DNA of 64,000 nt, from contig NZ_BOOJ01000032.1 in the NCBI RefSeq assembly GCF_016863175.1, positions 124,001 to 188,000 of the forward strand, in the 5' to 3' direction. The position numbers were made by a program, and so were the translations under genes. Positions 15,967-23,317 of this stretch are shown one piece after another. The notes below the pieces were generated by a model that was not told the origin of the DNA, did no database searches, and saw nothing but the letters and a program-made list of their open reading frames with translations. The DNA comes from Paraplanobispora siamensis (lineage in GTDB: Bacteria; Actinomycetota; Actinomycetes; Streptosporangiales; Streptosporangiaceae). Every line of letters starts with the position of its first letter. Within the stretch, counting starts at the first letter, position 1.

Positions 15967-17877
15967 TTGACCACGGAGGACGCTACGGTTACCGCGGGAG
16001 ACATCGCCAGGCTGGCCGGCGTCGGGCGCGCCGCGGTGAGCAACTGGCGCCGCCGGTTCGGTGACTTCCCCGCGCCGGTCGGCGGCACCGCCTCGAGCCC
16101 TCTTTTCTCCCTCTCCGAGGTCGAGACCTGGCTGCGCGCCCAGGGGAAGCTGCAGGAGCTCCCCGGCGACGAGCTGCTGTGGCAGCAGGTCCGGAACTCG
16201 GCCGACGACCTCCAGCTGCTCTCCCTCGTCAGCAGGCTGGCCGCCGCCATCGCGCACCGCAAGCTCGGAACGCTCCTGCGGGGGGACGACGCCGAGATCG
16301 CCGGAGCCCTTCCCGAACTGGTGACGGACAAGAACGACGTCCCGCTGATCCGCGCCACCGCGGAGCTGGCGGCGGAGCGCGGGCCGCAGGAGGCGGTGGA
16401 ATTCCTCTACACGCGCTACGCCCAGGCGCATTCGCGCCGGGTGCAGGTGATCTCCCCTGACATCGCCCGGCTCATAGCGGCGTTCGTCGAACCTCGGGCC
16501 ACCCAGGTCTTCGACCCCTCATGCGGGCACGGCGGGCTCCTGATCGCCGCCGGCGGCGAGCCGGGGAAGGTCCGGACGGTGGGCCAGGAGCGCGACGCCG
16601 CCGCGGCCCGTCTCGCCGGGGCCCGGCTGGCCGTGCGGGGCATCCCCGCCGACGTCCGGACCGGAGACGCCCTGACCCGCGACGCCTTCCCGCACCTGCA
16701 GGCCGACGCGGTGCTGTGCAGCCCGCCGTTCAGCGAGCGCGGCTGGGGCTACGAGGAGCTGGCCAACGATCCGCGCTGGCAGTACGGCCTGCCCCCGCGA
16801 GGGGAGTCCGAGCTGGCCTGGGTCCAGCACTGCCTCGCCCACGCCCGGCCGGGCGGTCAGGTGGTCGTGCTGATGCCGCCCGCCGCGGCGAACCGGAGAT
16901 CCGGGCGCCGGGTCCGCTCCCAGCTCATCCGGGCCGGCGCCCTGCGGGCGGTCGTGGCCCTGCCCTCCGGGGCGGCGCCGCAGTCGACCATGCCGCCCCA
17001 TCTGTGGCTGCTGAGGCGACCGGTCGCCGGAGACCGGGCACCCTCCCACGTGCTGATGATGGACGCCACCGAGTCGCGGGAGGCGGTGATCCCGATGTGG
17101 TACTCCTTCGAGGAGGACCCGCACCGCGAGACCGCGGGCGGCGGCCGTACCGTCCCGGTCATCGACCTGCTCGACGACGAGATCGACCTGACCCCGGCCC
17201 GCTATCTCGCCCGGTCGGTCGTCAGCCCCGGCGGCGTCGGCAGGACCCGCGAGGAACTGCTGCGCGCGACCGACGAGCTGACCCGGCTGCTGCCCTCGGC
17301 CGCCGAGTCCCCGCACGGCCCCTTCTCCATGACCTCCCTGGGAGAGCTGGCCCGCGCGGGGAGCCTGCAGATCCTGCAGACCCCGGTGCGGATGGAGACC
17401 GGGTCGGGGGAGCTGAGACTGCTGACCGCGGCGGACGTGGTACTGGGACGGGAGCCGACCGGCCTGGGGAACGAGGAGCCCGGCCTGCTCGTCGCCCGGC
17501 CCGGCGACATCGTCGTGCCCGTCGCGAGCCGTGTCCCGGCCGCCAGGGTGATCGACGAGGAGGTCGCGCTCGGCCCGAACCTGACCGTCGTCCGGCCCGA
17601 CCCGGAGTTCTTCGACCCCTACTTCGTCGCCGGCTTCCTCAAGGTCTCGGCCCGCCAGCCGTCCGCCTCGGCCTCGGGCGCCTCCCGGCTGGACGTGCGC
17701 CGCGCGCAGCTGCCCCGCCTCTCCCTCACCGAGCAGCGGCGCTACGGAGAGGTGTTCCGGCAGCTGGAACGTTTCGAGGGCGCGCTGCGCCGGGCGAACG
17801 AGGCGGGCGAGCTGCTGGGGCGGATCGTCCTGGACGGGCTGACGAACGGTGACCTGCAGCCCGACCCCCGCCGGTGA
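15967..17877 (+). CDS. orphan N-6 adenine DNA methylase-like protein with N-terminal HTH and C-terminal target-recognition-like region
   Basis: Predicted 636-aa protein in three parts. Residues about 5-60 form a MerR/AlpA-like helix-turn-helix (AGDIARLAGVGRAAVSNWRR, then FSLSEVETWL). Residues about 90-400 resemble HsdM: motif I reads FDPSCGHGGLLIAAG and motif IV reads CSPPF, where the type I methylase family has NPPF/NPPY. Residues about 450-630 resemble a specificity (HsdS) half, with DIVVPVAS and a C-terminal coiled coil. No restriction subunit is nearby. The TTG at 15967 has GGAGGG six bases upstream; a GTG at 15961 abuts that site. Similar fusions occur across streptomycetes and relatives, to my knowledge uncharacterised. 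Whether it methylates DNA or only binds it is open. Confidence 0.75.
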   Translation: MTTEDATVTAGDIARLAGVGRAAVSNWRRRFGDFPAPVGGTASSPLFSLSEVETWLRAQGKLQELPGDELLWQQVRNSADDLQLLSLVSRLAAAIAHRKLGTLLRGDDAEIAGALPELVTDKNDVPLIRATAELAAERGPQEAVEFLYTRYAQAHSRRVQVISPDIARLIAAFVEPRATQVFDPSCGHGGLLIAAGGEPGKVRTVGQERDAAAARLAGARLAVRGIPADVRTGDALTRDAFPHLQADAVLCSPPFSERGWGYEELANDPRWQYGLPPRGESELAWVQHCLAHARPGGQVVVLMPPAAANRRSGRRVRSQLIRAGALRAVVALPSGAAPQSTMPPHLWLLRRPVAGDRAPSHVLMMDATESREAVIPMWYSFEEDPHRETAGGGRTVPVIDLLDDEIDLTPARYLARSVVSPGGVGRTREELLRATDELTRLLPSAAESPHGPFSMTSLGELARAGSLQILQTPVRMETGSGELRLLTAADVVLGREPTGLGNEEPGLLVARPGDIVVPVASRVPAARVIDEEVALGPNLTVVRPDPEFFDPYFVAGFLKVSARQPSASASGASRLDVRRAQLPRLSLTEQRRYGEVFRQLERFEGALRRANEAGELLGRIVLDGLTNGDLQPDPRR

Positions 17878-17896
17878 GGACCCCCGCCGGTGAGGA
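17865..17896. repeat. 16-bp tandem duplication over the methylase stop codon
   Basis: CCCCCGCCGGTGAGGA occurs twice head to tail (17865-17880, 17881-17896). The first copy contains the methylase stop TGA. It looks like a recent slippage duplication in the short gap between convergent genes. Confidence 0.85.
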
Positions 17897-17903
17897 CCCG
17901 CGC

Positions 17904-18344
17904 TCACTCCGCGCGTTCGAGGATGACGAGGGGGATGTCCCTGGCGGTCTTGGCCTGGTAGCTGTCATAGGTGGGGAAGACCTCGGCCATCACCGGCCAG
18001 AGCGCCCGCTTCTCCTCGGCGGAGGCGGTGCGGGCCCTGGCGGCGAACTTCTCCGGGCCGACCTGGACCTCGACGGCGGGGTCGGCGGTCAGGTTGAGAT
18101 ACCAGGCCGGGTGGCCCGGAGACCCGCCGTTGGAGGCGACCAGGAGGTGGCGGTCGCCGTCGCGGCCGTAGATGAGGGCGGTACGGCGTAGCTTGCCCGA
18201 TCTGCGTCCCCGGGTGATCAGCAGCAGGGTCGGCATTCCGTGGTAGAGGTGCCCCTTCGCGCCGTCCGACTCGACATAGGTGCGCACGTGCGCGGCCACC
18301 CAGCCCGTGGGGCTGTCGAGGATCTCTTCCGTACGCCCGTCCAT
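17904..18344 (-). CDS. DUF385/Ddn-type nitroreductase family protein (F420-type)
   Basis: Predicted 146-aa small split-barrel protein. The family pattern is clear: MPTLLLITRGRRSGKLRRTAL then LIYGRDGDRHLLVASNGG and HPAWYLNLTADPAVEVQVG. Members of this family (Ddn, FQR-type) use the deazaflavin F420 to reduce quinones or nitro compounds. The ATG at 18344 has an ideal GGGGAGG site six bases upstream, preferred over the GTG at 18350. It lies 80 bp after the methyltransferase gene on the same strand and could be the end of the 2-oxoacid dehydrogenase operon, but its own start signals are strong. Confidence 0.85.
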   Translation of the reverse strand: MDGRTEEILDSPTGWVAAHVRTYVESDGAKGHLYHGMPTLLLITRGRRSGKLRRTALIYGRDGDRHLLVASNGGSPGHPAWYLNLTADPAVEVQVGPEKFAARARTASAEEKRALWPVMAEVFPTYDSYQAKTARDIPLVILERAE

Positions 18345-18424
18345 GGGCACCTCCCCGTTGCAGTCGATCTTCCAACTCTAGAGGGTGCGCGGCCGTACGG
18401 TGTCCCCGGACGGCCGGGTTGCGG

Positions 18425-19108
18425 TCACCCGGGTTTGCGCGCCCGTACGGCCAGCACGAGCGGTGTCGGGCCGCGGCCCTCGGCGAACCGCTCCAGGACC
18501 AGGCCCGCCTCCAGGAAGGAGTGCATCAGCTCCGGCAGGGGCCGGTGCACGGCGCCGACCCTGGCCCGCACCCCCTGGTCCGTCCAGGAGTCCTTGGTCC
18601 AGTGGCTGTCGAGGTAGCCGGGGCGGATCACCACCGCCTCCCGGTCGCCGTGGTCGGCGAACCCGCCGCAGAAACAGGGATGGACGCCGATGTGCACCAG
18701 CATCCCGCCCGGACGCAGCACCTGGGCCGCCTCCCGCAGCACCGCCGGGTATCCCGGCATGTCGGTGTGGACCATCATCGACAGGACGGCGGGGACGGAG
18801 CCGTCCGCGATCGGCAGGCGCTCGGCGTCGGCCCGGGCCACGGGCAGGCGGTCCCGGGCGTGCCGCAGCATCCCGGCGGACAGGTCGACGCCCAGCGGGG
18901 TCCAGCCCAGCGCGCGGACCCGGGCGGCGTGGAAGCCGGTGCCGCAGCCGATCTCCAGGCACGGGCCGCTGCCCGCGCCGAGGAGGTCGCGCAGGAGGGG
19001 ATCGACGCCGAGGGGGTCGCCGCCGCTCTCCGCATGGGCCCGCCACCCGCCGAGGAAGTCGTGCTCGTACCAGTCGGCGATCTCGTCGTAGGCCGCGGCC
19101 GGCGTCAT
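18425..19108 (-). CDS. class I SAM-dependent methyltransferase
   Basis: Predicted 227-aa soluble enzyme of the UbiE/Methyltransf_11 type. Motif I is CLEIGCGTGFHAARV (about residue 50), motif II GVDLSAGMLRHAR, and motif III VLRPGGMLVHIGVHP. CLEIGCGTG binds SAM; the acceptor cannot be told. A strong ribosome site (GGAGGGGGCCG) precedes the ATG at 19108. It lies 74 bp after the E2 gene on the same strand, in the minus arm of the peptide cluster, so methylation of a cluster product or precursor is a reasonable guess. Confidence 0.87.
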   Translation of the reverse strand: MTPAAAYDEIADWYEHDFLGGWRAHAESGGDPLGVDPLLRDLLGAGSGPCLEIGCGTGFHAARVRALGWTPLGVDLSAGMLRHARDRLPVARADAERLPIADGSVPAVLSMMVHTDMPGYPAVLREAAQVLRPGGMLVHIGVHPCFCGGFADHGDREAVVIRPGYLDSHWTKDSWTDQGVRARVGAVHRPLPELMHSFLEAGLVLERFAEGRGPTPLVLAVRARKPG

Positions 19109-19182
19109 CGGCCCCCTCCTTCGCGTGCGGGCCGGCCCGGCTCCGCCCCGGGTCGGAAGGCGCATTCCGACCCTACGGTCGC

Positions 19183-20757
19183 CTACGGGAGATCCATAGC
19201 CTCCCGGCGTTCGCCCGCCGCTGAAGCCGCCGAAGCCCTGACCGCAGCCCCCGTCGCCGAAGTCACGGCCTCCGCTGAAGCCGCCATAGTCCCCGTCCCC
19301 GCCGCTGAAACCGCCGAAGTCACCGCTGCCTGAGCCGACTCCGGAACCGGCTCCGGGCGCTCCAGCGCCGCGCGCAGCGCCCCCAGGAACTCGCCCGCCT
19401 CGCGGCCGTTGACGAACCGGTGGTCGAAGCACAGGCCGAGGGAGACGACCTTCCTGGTGGTGAAGCCGTCGGGCGTCTCGACGACCTCCGGGCGCGGGGC
19501 GGTGAGGGAGAGCGCGCAGACCTGGCCGGGGAAGATGATCGGGACGGCCATGATGACGGCCTCCTCGGTGTGCAGGGTGAGCATGATGGATCCGCCCCGC
19601 AGGTCCTCCTCCCGCAGGCTCCCCTCCATCGCGGCCCGGCGCAGCCGCATCAGGTCTCGGGCGATCTCCGCCAGCGGCCGTCCGCCCGCGTCCCGGACCA
19701 CCGGCACGACCATCCCCCTGCCGACGTCCATGGTCACGCCCACGTCGGCGGTGACCGCCGGCCGGGCCCGGCGGTCGTCGACCGGGGTGGCGAAGAACAG
19801 CGGGAAGCGCCCGAGCAGCTCGCCGGTCGCCTTGACCAGCACCTCGGGGATGCCGATGAGCGCGCGCAGCCGTTTGGTCTCCCGGCGGGCGAAGGCGAGC
19901 GTCTCGGTCACGTCGACCCGCATCACGGTGAACGCGGCCGGGATCTCCCGGTGGGAACGGGCCACCACCTCGGCGACCCGCCGCTGCCCCCGCGACAGCT
20001 CGATGAGCCCTCCGGCCGCGGTCTCCCCGGATGCGGACCCCCCGGCCTCCGACCCCGCGGAACCGGGTGCGACCCCTCCGGCCGCGGTCTCCCCGGATGC
20101 GGACCCGGCGGTTTCGGACACGAGCCCCGCGGCTGCGGGCACGGTCGCCCCGGCGGCGGTGCCTTCCGGGGCGGGGGAGGAATCTCCCCGTGGAGCGGGG
20201 GCGGTGGATCCCCGAGCGGGGTCGGTGGATCCCCGAGCGAGGTCGGTGGATCCCCGAGCGAGGTCGGTGGATCCATATGCGGTGCCGGCGGATTCCGCTG
20301 CCGGGCCGGACAGGAGGGGTTCCAGGTCGGCGCGGCGGATCACCGTACGGCCGAGGGCTCTGACCTGCTCCATCGAGATGCCGTGCTCGTCCATGAAGCG
20401 CTGCGCGGGGGCCGTGACGACCGGGTCCCGCCCATCCGGGCTCGCGCCGTCCTGCGTCCCGCCGCCTTCCGCGCGCTCGCCCGCGTCTCTCGCCCCGCCG
20501 TCCTGCGGGGCGGCGGCCGGGAGATCGGCTCCGCCGAGACGGGCGATGACCTGGCCGGGCTCGCACTCGGCGCCCACTGGCAGGAGGTGCCGCAGGACGC
20601 CGTCCTGTTCGGCGGTGAGCTCCTCGGCAGCCTTGGAGGTCTCCAGCACCGCGACGGGGTCTCCGGCCCGGACGGCCTGGCCGTCCGCGGCGGCCCACTC
20701 CACCAGCAGGTAGGCGGAGTCGTTGTTGTTGAGCTTGGGCACCCGGATCTCGGTCAA
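19183..20757 (-). CDS. 2-oxoacid dehydrogenase E2 component (dihydrolipoamide acyltransferase)
   Basis: Predicted 524-aa E2. The lipoyl domain is at residues 1-75 (VPKLNNNDSAYLLVEWAAAD, lipoyl Lys in LETSKAAEEL). An E3-binding domain lies at about 100-140 (VTAPAQRFMDEHGISMEQV). A low-complexity linker holds GSTDLAR repeats. The catalytic domain, about 235-460, ends CFDHRFVNGREAGEFL; the usual HxxxDG is HRFVNG here, Asp to Asn. A 50-residue Ala/Ser/Thr tail follows and has no counterpart in ordinary E2s. The TTG at 20757 overlaps the E1-beta stop (TTGA), so translation is coupled. It transfers acyl groups from E1 to CoA; E3 must come from elsewhere. It belongs to the minus arm under the CelR/CebR-type box. 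Confidence 0.87.
   Translation of the reverse strand: MTEIRVPKLNNNDSAYLLVEWAAADGQAVRAGDPVAVLETSKAAEELTAEQDGVLRHLLPVGAECEPGQVIARLGGADLPAAAPQDGGARDAGERAEGGGTQDGASPDGRDPVVTAPAQRFMDEHGISMEQVRALGRTVIRRADLEPLLSGPAAESAGTAYGSTDLARGSTDLARGSTDPARGSTAPAPRGDSSPAPEGTAAGATVPAAAGLVSETAGSASGETAAGGVAPGSAGSEAGGSASGETAAGGLIELSRGQRRVAEVVARSHREIPAAFTVMRVDVTETLAFARRETKRLRALIGIPEVLVKATGELLGRFPLFFATPVDDRRARPAVTADVGVTMDVGRGMVVPVVRDAGGRPLAEIARDLMRLRRAAMEGSLREEDLRGGSIMLTLHTEEAVIMAVPIIFPGQVCALSLTAPRPEVVETPDGFTTRKVVSLGLCFDHRFVNGREAGEFLGALRAALERPEPVPESAQAAVTSAVSAAGTGTMAASAEAVTSATGAAVRASAASAAGERREAMDLP
20203..20274. repeat. 21-bp tandem repeat coding GSTDLAR in the E2 linker
   Basis: Three 21-bp units (20203-20223, 20224-20244, 20245-20265) plus a partial fourth. 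On the coding strand they give STDLARG-type heptads. The period is a multiple of three, so it changes linker length without frameshift. Just upstream on the plus strand, 20030-20130 holds a second, longer imperfect duplication (ACCCCTCCGGCCGCGGTCT twice). Confidence 0.85.
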
Positions 20758-21740
20758 GAGAGGGCCTCCATGATCGCATGCCTGATGTGGCCGGGCTGGA
20801 CGAGGACTTCGCGCTCCAGGTGCGGGGCCGCGGGGATGACGCTGGGCGCCGAGGCGACCAGGGTGATCGGCCGGCGCAGCGTGGACCACAGGCGGGGGTG
20901 GAGCACCCGGGCGACCTCAGCCCCCCAGCCGCCGCCCTCCGAGCCGTCCTCCACCACGCACACGTGCCCGGCGCGCTCCAGGCCGGGCAGGTCGGGCAGG
21001 GGATACAGCTGCGAGGGGACCAGCAGTTCGCAGACCACGTCCTCCTCCAGGAGCAGATCCCGCACGGCGGCCAGGGCCCGGTGGACCATCCCGCCGTGGA
21101 CGATCAGCGTGCAGTCGGGCTCGGCGGCGCCCTCCAGGAAGACCCGGGCGACCCCGCCGGTCACCTCGTAGCGGAACAGGTCGTCCACCACGCCGTCCTC
21201 GTACATCCTGCGCGTGTAGAGGACCTTGTCCTCGAACAGCAGGCAGGGCCGCCCGAGGCCGAGCATGGTCTCCAGCAGCCGGCCGGCGTCGTGGAAGGGG
21301 CTCATCTCGAACACGTGCAGGCCGGGGACGCCGAGGAAGTGCTTCTGCGGGCTCTGGCTGTGGGTCGGGCCGTAGCCGCGGTTGCCCCCGGAGGGGCAGC
21401 GCACGACCAGCGGGATCGGCACGGGCCTGCCGTACATGGAGGTGGAGGCGGCGGCGAAGTTCACCAGCTGGTCGAAGGCCAGGGTGGCGAAGTCGGCGAA
21501 CATGATCTCGACGATCGCCTTGCGCCCGGCCAGGGCCAGCCCGGCGCCGACCCCCACGATGGCGCCCTCGCTCAGCGGGGTGGAGCGCACGCGGTCGCCG
21601 AACCTGCCGGACAGGCCCCGGGTGACCTTGAAGGCCCCGCCGTACGGGTCGGTGATGTCCTCGCCGAGGACGTGCACGCCCGGGTCGGCCGCCAGCAGGT
21701 CGTGCAGGGCGCGGTTGAGGTGCTCGGAGACGCGGGTCAC
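20754..21740 (-). CDS. 2-oxoacid dehydrogenase E1 component, beta subunit
   Basis: Predicted 328-aa transketolase-like beta subunit of a heterotetrameric E1. Family signatures: VHVLGEDITDPYGGAFKVTR (residues 22-41), then RSTPLSEGAIVGVGAGLALAG, IMFADFATLAFDQLVNFAA and the C-terminal VVEDGSEGGGWGAEV. Together with the alpha subunit it decarboxylates a 2-oxoacid on thiamine diphosphate and passes the acyl group to lipoyl-E2. It sits between E1-alpha (46 bp upstream) and E2 (4-bp overlap). Confidence 0.92.
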   Translation of the reverse strand: MTRVSEHLNRALHDLLAADPGVHVLGEDITDPYGGAFKVTRGLSGRFGDRVRSTPLSEGAIVGVGAGLALAGRKAIVEIMFADFATLAFDQLVNFAAASTSMYGRPVPIPLVVRCPSGGNRGYGPTHSQSPQKHFLGVPGLHVFEMSPFHDAGRLLETMLGLGRPCLLFEDKVLYTRRMYEDGVVDDLFRYEVTGGVARVFLEGAAEPDCTLIVHGGMVHRALAAVRDLLLEEDVVCELLVPSQLYPLPDLPGLERAGHVCVVEDGSEGGGWGAEVARVLHPRLWSTLRRPITLVASAPSVIPAAPHLEREVLVQPGHIRHAIMEALS

Positions 21741-21786
21741 GGCCGCTCCTCGTGCAGGACGGGGTCGGGGTGCTCGGGGACGCGGG

Positions 21787-22713
21787 TCACGGCCGCTCCC
21801 ACACCGACGGGGGCCGGGCGGAGACCTCGGCGGCGGCGCGCTCGACCAGTTCGCGCATCTCCCGGTCGAGGCGGCCGAAGGCCTCGGGGAACAGGCCCGC
21901 GTAGCGGGTGTACCAGTCGTGGTCGGCGGCCAGGGCGATCTCCTCGGGGGTTCTGGTGTCGTCGCCCTTGCTGTGCGGGCCGATCCGGTGGGTGGCGAAC
22001 TCCACGACCAGCGGGACCGACGCGCGGCGCACCTCGGCGACGAGGGGGGCCAGCTCCGCGCGGATCTCGGCGATCTCGGTCGAGACCGTGCGGTGGTGGG
22101 GGATGCCGAAGGCGGCGGCGCGACCGGCCACGGTCCCGGCCATCTGCGCCGTCGTCGGGGTGGACTGGGCGATCCCGTTGTGCTCGACGACGACCAGCAG
22201 CGGCACCCGCCACAGCCGCGCCATGTTGAGCGCCTCGTAGACCGATCCCTCGCCCCAGGTGCCGTCGCCGATGTAGACGCACGTCAGGGCTCCGGTGCCC
22301 TTGAGCGTGAGCGCCGTGCCGACCGCGACCGGCAGGCTCTCACCCTGCACCCCGGTGGACAGGAAACGGCGGTGGTAGATGTGCTGACTGCCGCCCACCC
22401 CCGAGCACAGTGCGCCCTCGCGGCCCATGATCTCCGCGAGCAGGCCGTGCGGGTCGGTGTGGCGGGCCAGGAAGTGCCCGTGGCCGCGGTGGTTGCTGAA
22501 AACGAAGTCGTCGCTTTCCAGCAGCGCTTTCAGGGCGACGGGAATGTACTCCTGACCCAGGCAGGTGTGGGTGGTGCCGCTCAGCTGCCCCGCCTCGAAC
22601 AGCCGCAGCAGCGTCAGCTCGAAGTGCCGGATGAGGAGGAGGAGCTGGAGGTCCTCCTCCGCCGGCGGCGGTGCGCTCCGCGGGCTCGCGAAGGGGGGAA
22701 AGGTGTCGATCAC
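21787..22713 (-). CDS. 2-oxoacid dehydrogenase E1 component, alpha subunit
   Basis: Predicted 308-aa thiamine-diphosphate-binding subunit. The ThDP/Mg motif begins IGDGTWGEGSVYEALNMA and ends at VVEHNGIAQS (GDG...N type). SNHRGHGHFLARHTDPHGLL and GGSQHIYHRRF are typical of PDH/acetoin/branched-chain E1-alpha. The substrate cannot be told; pyruvate, acetoin or branched-chain 2-oxoacids are all possible. The GTG at 22713 has AGGAG eight bases upstream; the frame's upstream extension crosses the operator and promoter and is not coding. It is the first gene of the minus arm; transcription is predicted to start about 70 bp upstream, inside the CelR/CebR-type box. Confidence 0.9.
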   Translation of the reverse strand: MIDTFPPFASPRSAPPPAEEDLQLLLLIRHFELTLLRLFEAGQLSGTTHTCLGQEYIPVALKALLESDDFVFSNHRGHGHFLARHTDPHGLLAEIMGREGALCSGVGGSQHIYHRRFLSTGVQGESLPVAVGTALTLKGTGALTCVYIGDGTWGEGSVYEALNMARLWRVPLLVVVEHNGIAQSTPTTAQMAGTVAGRAAAFGIPHHRTVSTEIAEIRAELAPLVAEVRRASVPLVVEFATHRIGPHSKGDDTRTPEEIALAADHDWYTRYAGLFPEAFGRLDREMRELVERAAAEVSARPPSVWERP

Positions 22714-22774
22714 GTGTGCGCTCCTGGCATGGCGACCGCGGGCACGCCCGGTCGCCCCGGTACGGGGATCGGGG

Positions 22775-22788
22775 TGGGAGCGCTCCCA
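22775..22788 (-). promoter_or_regulatory. CelR/CebR-type operator of the E1/E2 operon
   Basis: TGGGAGCGCTCCCA, a perfect 14-bp palindrome. It is identical to the established operator of the LacI-family cellulose/cellobiose regulators CelR (Thermobifida fusca) and CebR (Streptomyces). It starts just downstream of the -10 box of the minus-strand promoter, so bound repressor would cover the transcription start. Confidence 0.85.
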
Positions 22789-22792
22789 GCGG

Positions 22793-22821
22793 AGCGTAGG
22801 AGGAGTGGAGGGGGCTGTCAA
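22793..22821 (-). promoter_or_regulatory. promoter of the E1/E2 operon
   Basis: On the minus strand: TTGACA (22821-22816), a 17-bp spacer and TACGCT (22798-22793). This is close to the principal-sigma consensus and leads straight into the 14-bp operator. Confidence 0.8.
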
Positions 22822-22935
22822 TCGATTCGGCACAATCGTGAAACCCGGTAAATACGGCAAATCGCCCGTAGCTGCGTAAACAAGTTAACTACTCCTTTAC
22901 TCGGATTGTTCGGATCCGAAAACATGCGAGAAACC

Positions 22936-22965
22936 TTGACTCATTTGACGGGGCGTCCCTAGCCT
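22936..22965 (+). promoter_or_regulatory. promoter of the NRPS operon
   Basis: TTGACT (22936-22941), an 18-bp spacer and TAGCCT (22960-22965). Transcription would begin near 22972, the first base of the second operator. A second TTGACG at 22945 is an alternative -35. Between the two divergent promoters lies AT-richer DNA with a 12-bp palindrome TTCGGATCCGAA (22909-22920) of unknown meaning. Confidence 0.7.
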
Positions 22966-22971
22966 CCTCCG

Positions 22972-22985
22972 TGGGAACGCTCCCA
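22972..22985 (+). promoter_or_regulatory. CelR/CebR-type operator of the NRPS operon
   Basis: TGGGAACGCTCCCA differs from the 14-bp CelR/CebR palindrome at one position (A for G). It covers the predicted transcription start of the NRPS operon, mirroring the site on the other arm 197 bp away. Confidence 0.82.
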
Positions 22986-23317
22986 CAGATTCGTACTCCT
23001 GTGCGAGAACCTGCCACGCCCGGAGGATCTCGCTCACCTCTTCTGAGGACTTCGGTCATCCGTGACCGATCTCCTGAGATCTCCTGATCCGCCGACCACC
23101 AGGTCTCCCGATCCGTGGACCGTCATGTCCGCTGCCGGGCCGGCCGCCGGGTCTGCTGATCGACCACCTCGGTCATCCACCGCACGGAACGGCCGCCTCC
23201 CCCTTCGGGACCGGGCCTGCCCGCCCGTGCGGACCTCCGGGGCCGTCCACGAGGACGGCCCCGCCCTCCGCCGTCCCGGAACGCATGTGGTTCCCTCTTC
23301 GCCCGTACGGAGGCGCC
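22986..23317 (+). other. long structured 5' leader of the NRPS operon
   Basis: About 345 nt separate the predicted transcription start from the NRPS start codon. The stretch has no convincing gene. It holds several hairpins: CGGTCA-TCCG-TGACCG near 23055, outer arms CCGCACGG/CCGTGCGG (23180-23187, 23225-23232), and GGGGCCGTCC-ACGA-GGACGGCCCC (23239-23262). There is also a 10-bp direct repeat GATCTCCTGA around 23070. A 28-codon frame from GTG near 23002 exists but lacks a ribosome site. Attenuation or mRNA stability control is possible; nothing here matches a riboswitch I know. Confidence 0.45.

Noticed and set aside
18425-20779. A single 784-codon minus-strand frame covering E2 and the methyltransferase.
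   Set aside because: Only its last 227 codons (the methyltransferase) make sense; the upstream part is a shadow of E2, apart from the FGGFSGG stretch recorded as a finding.
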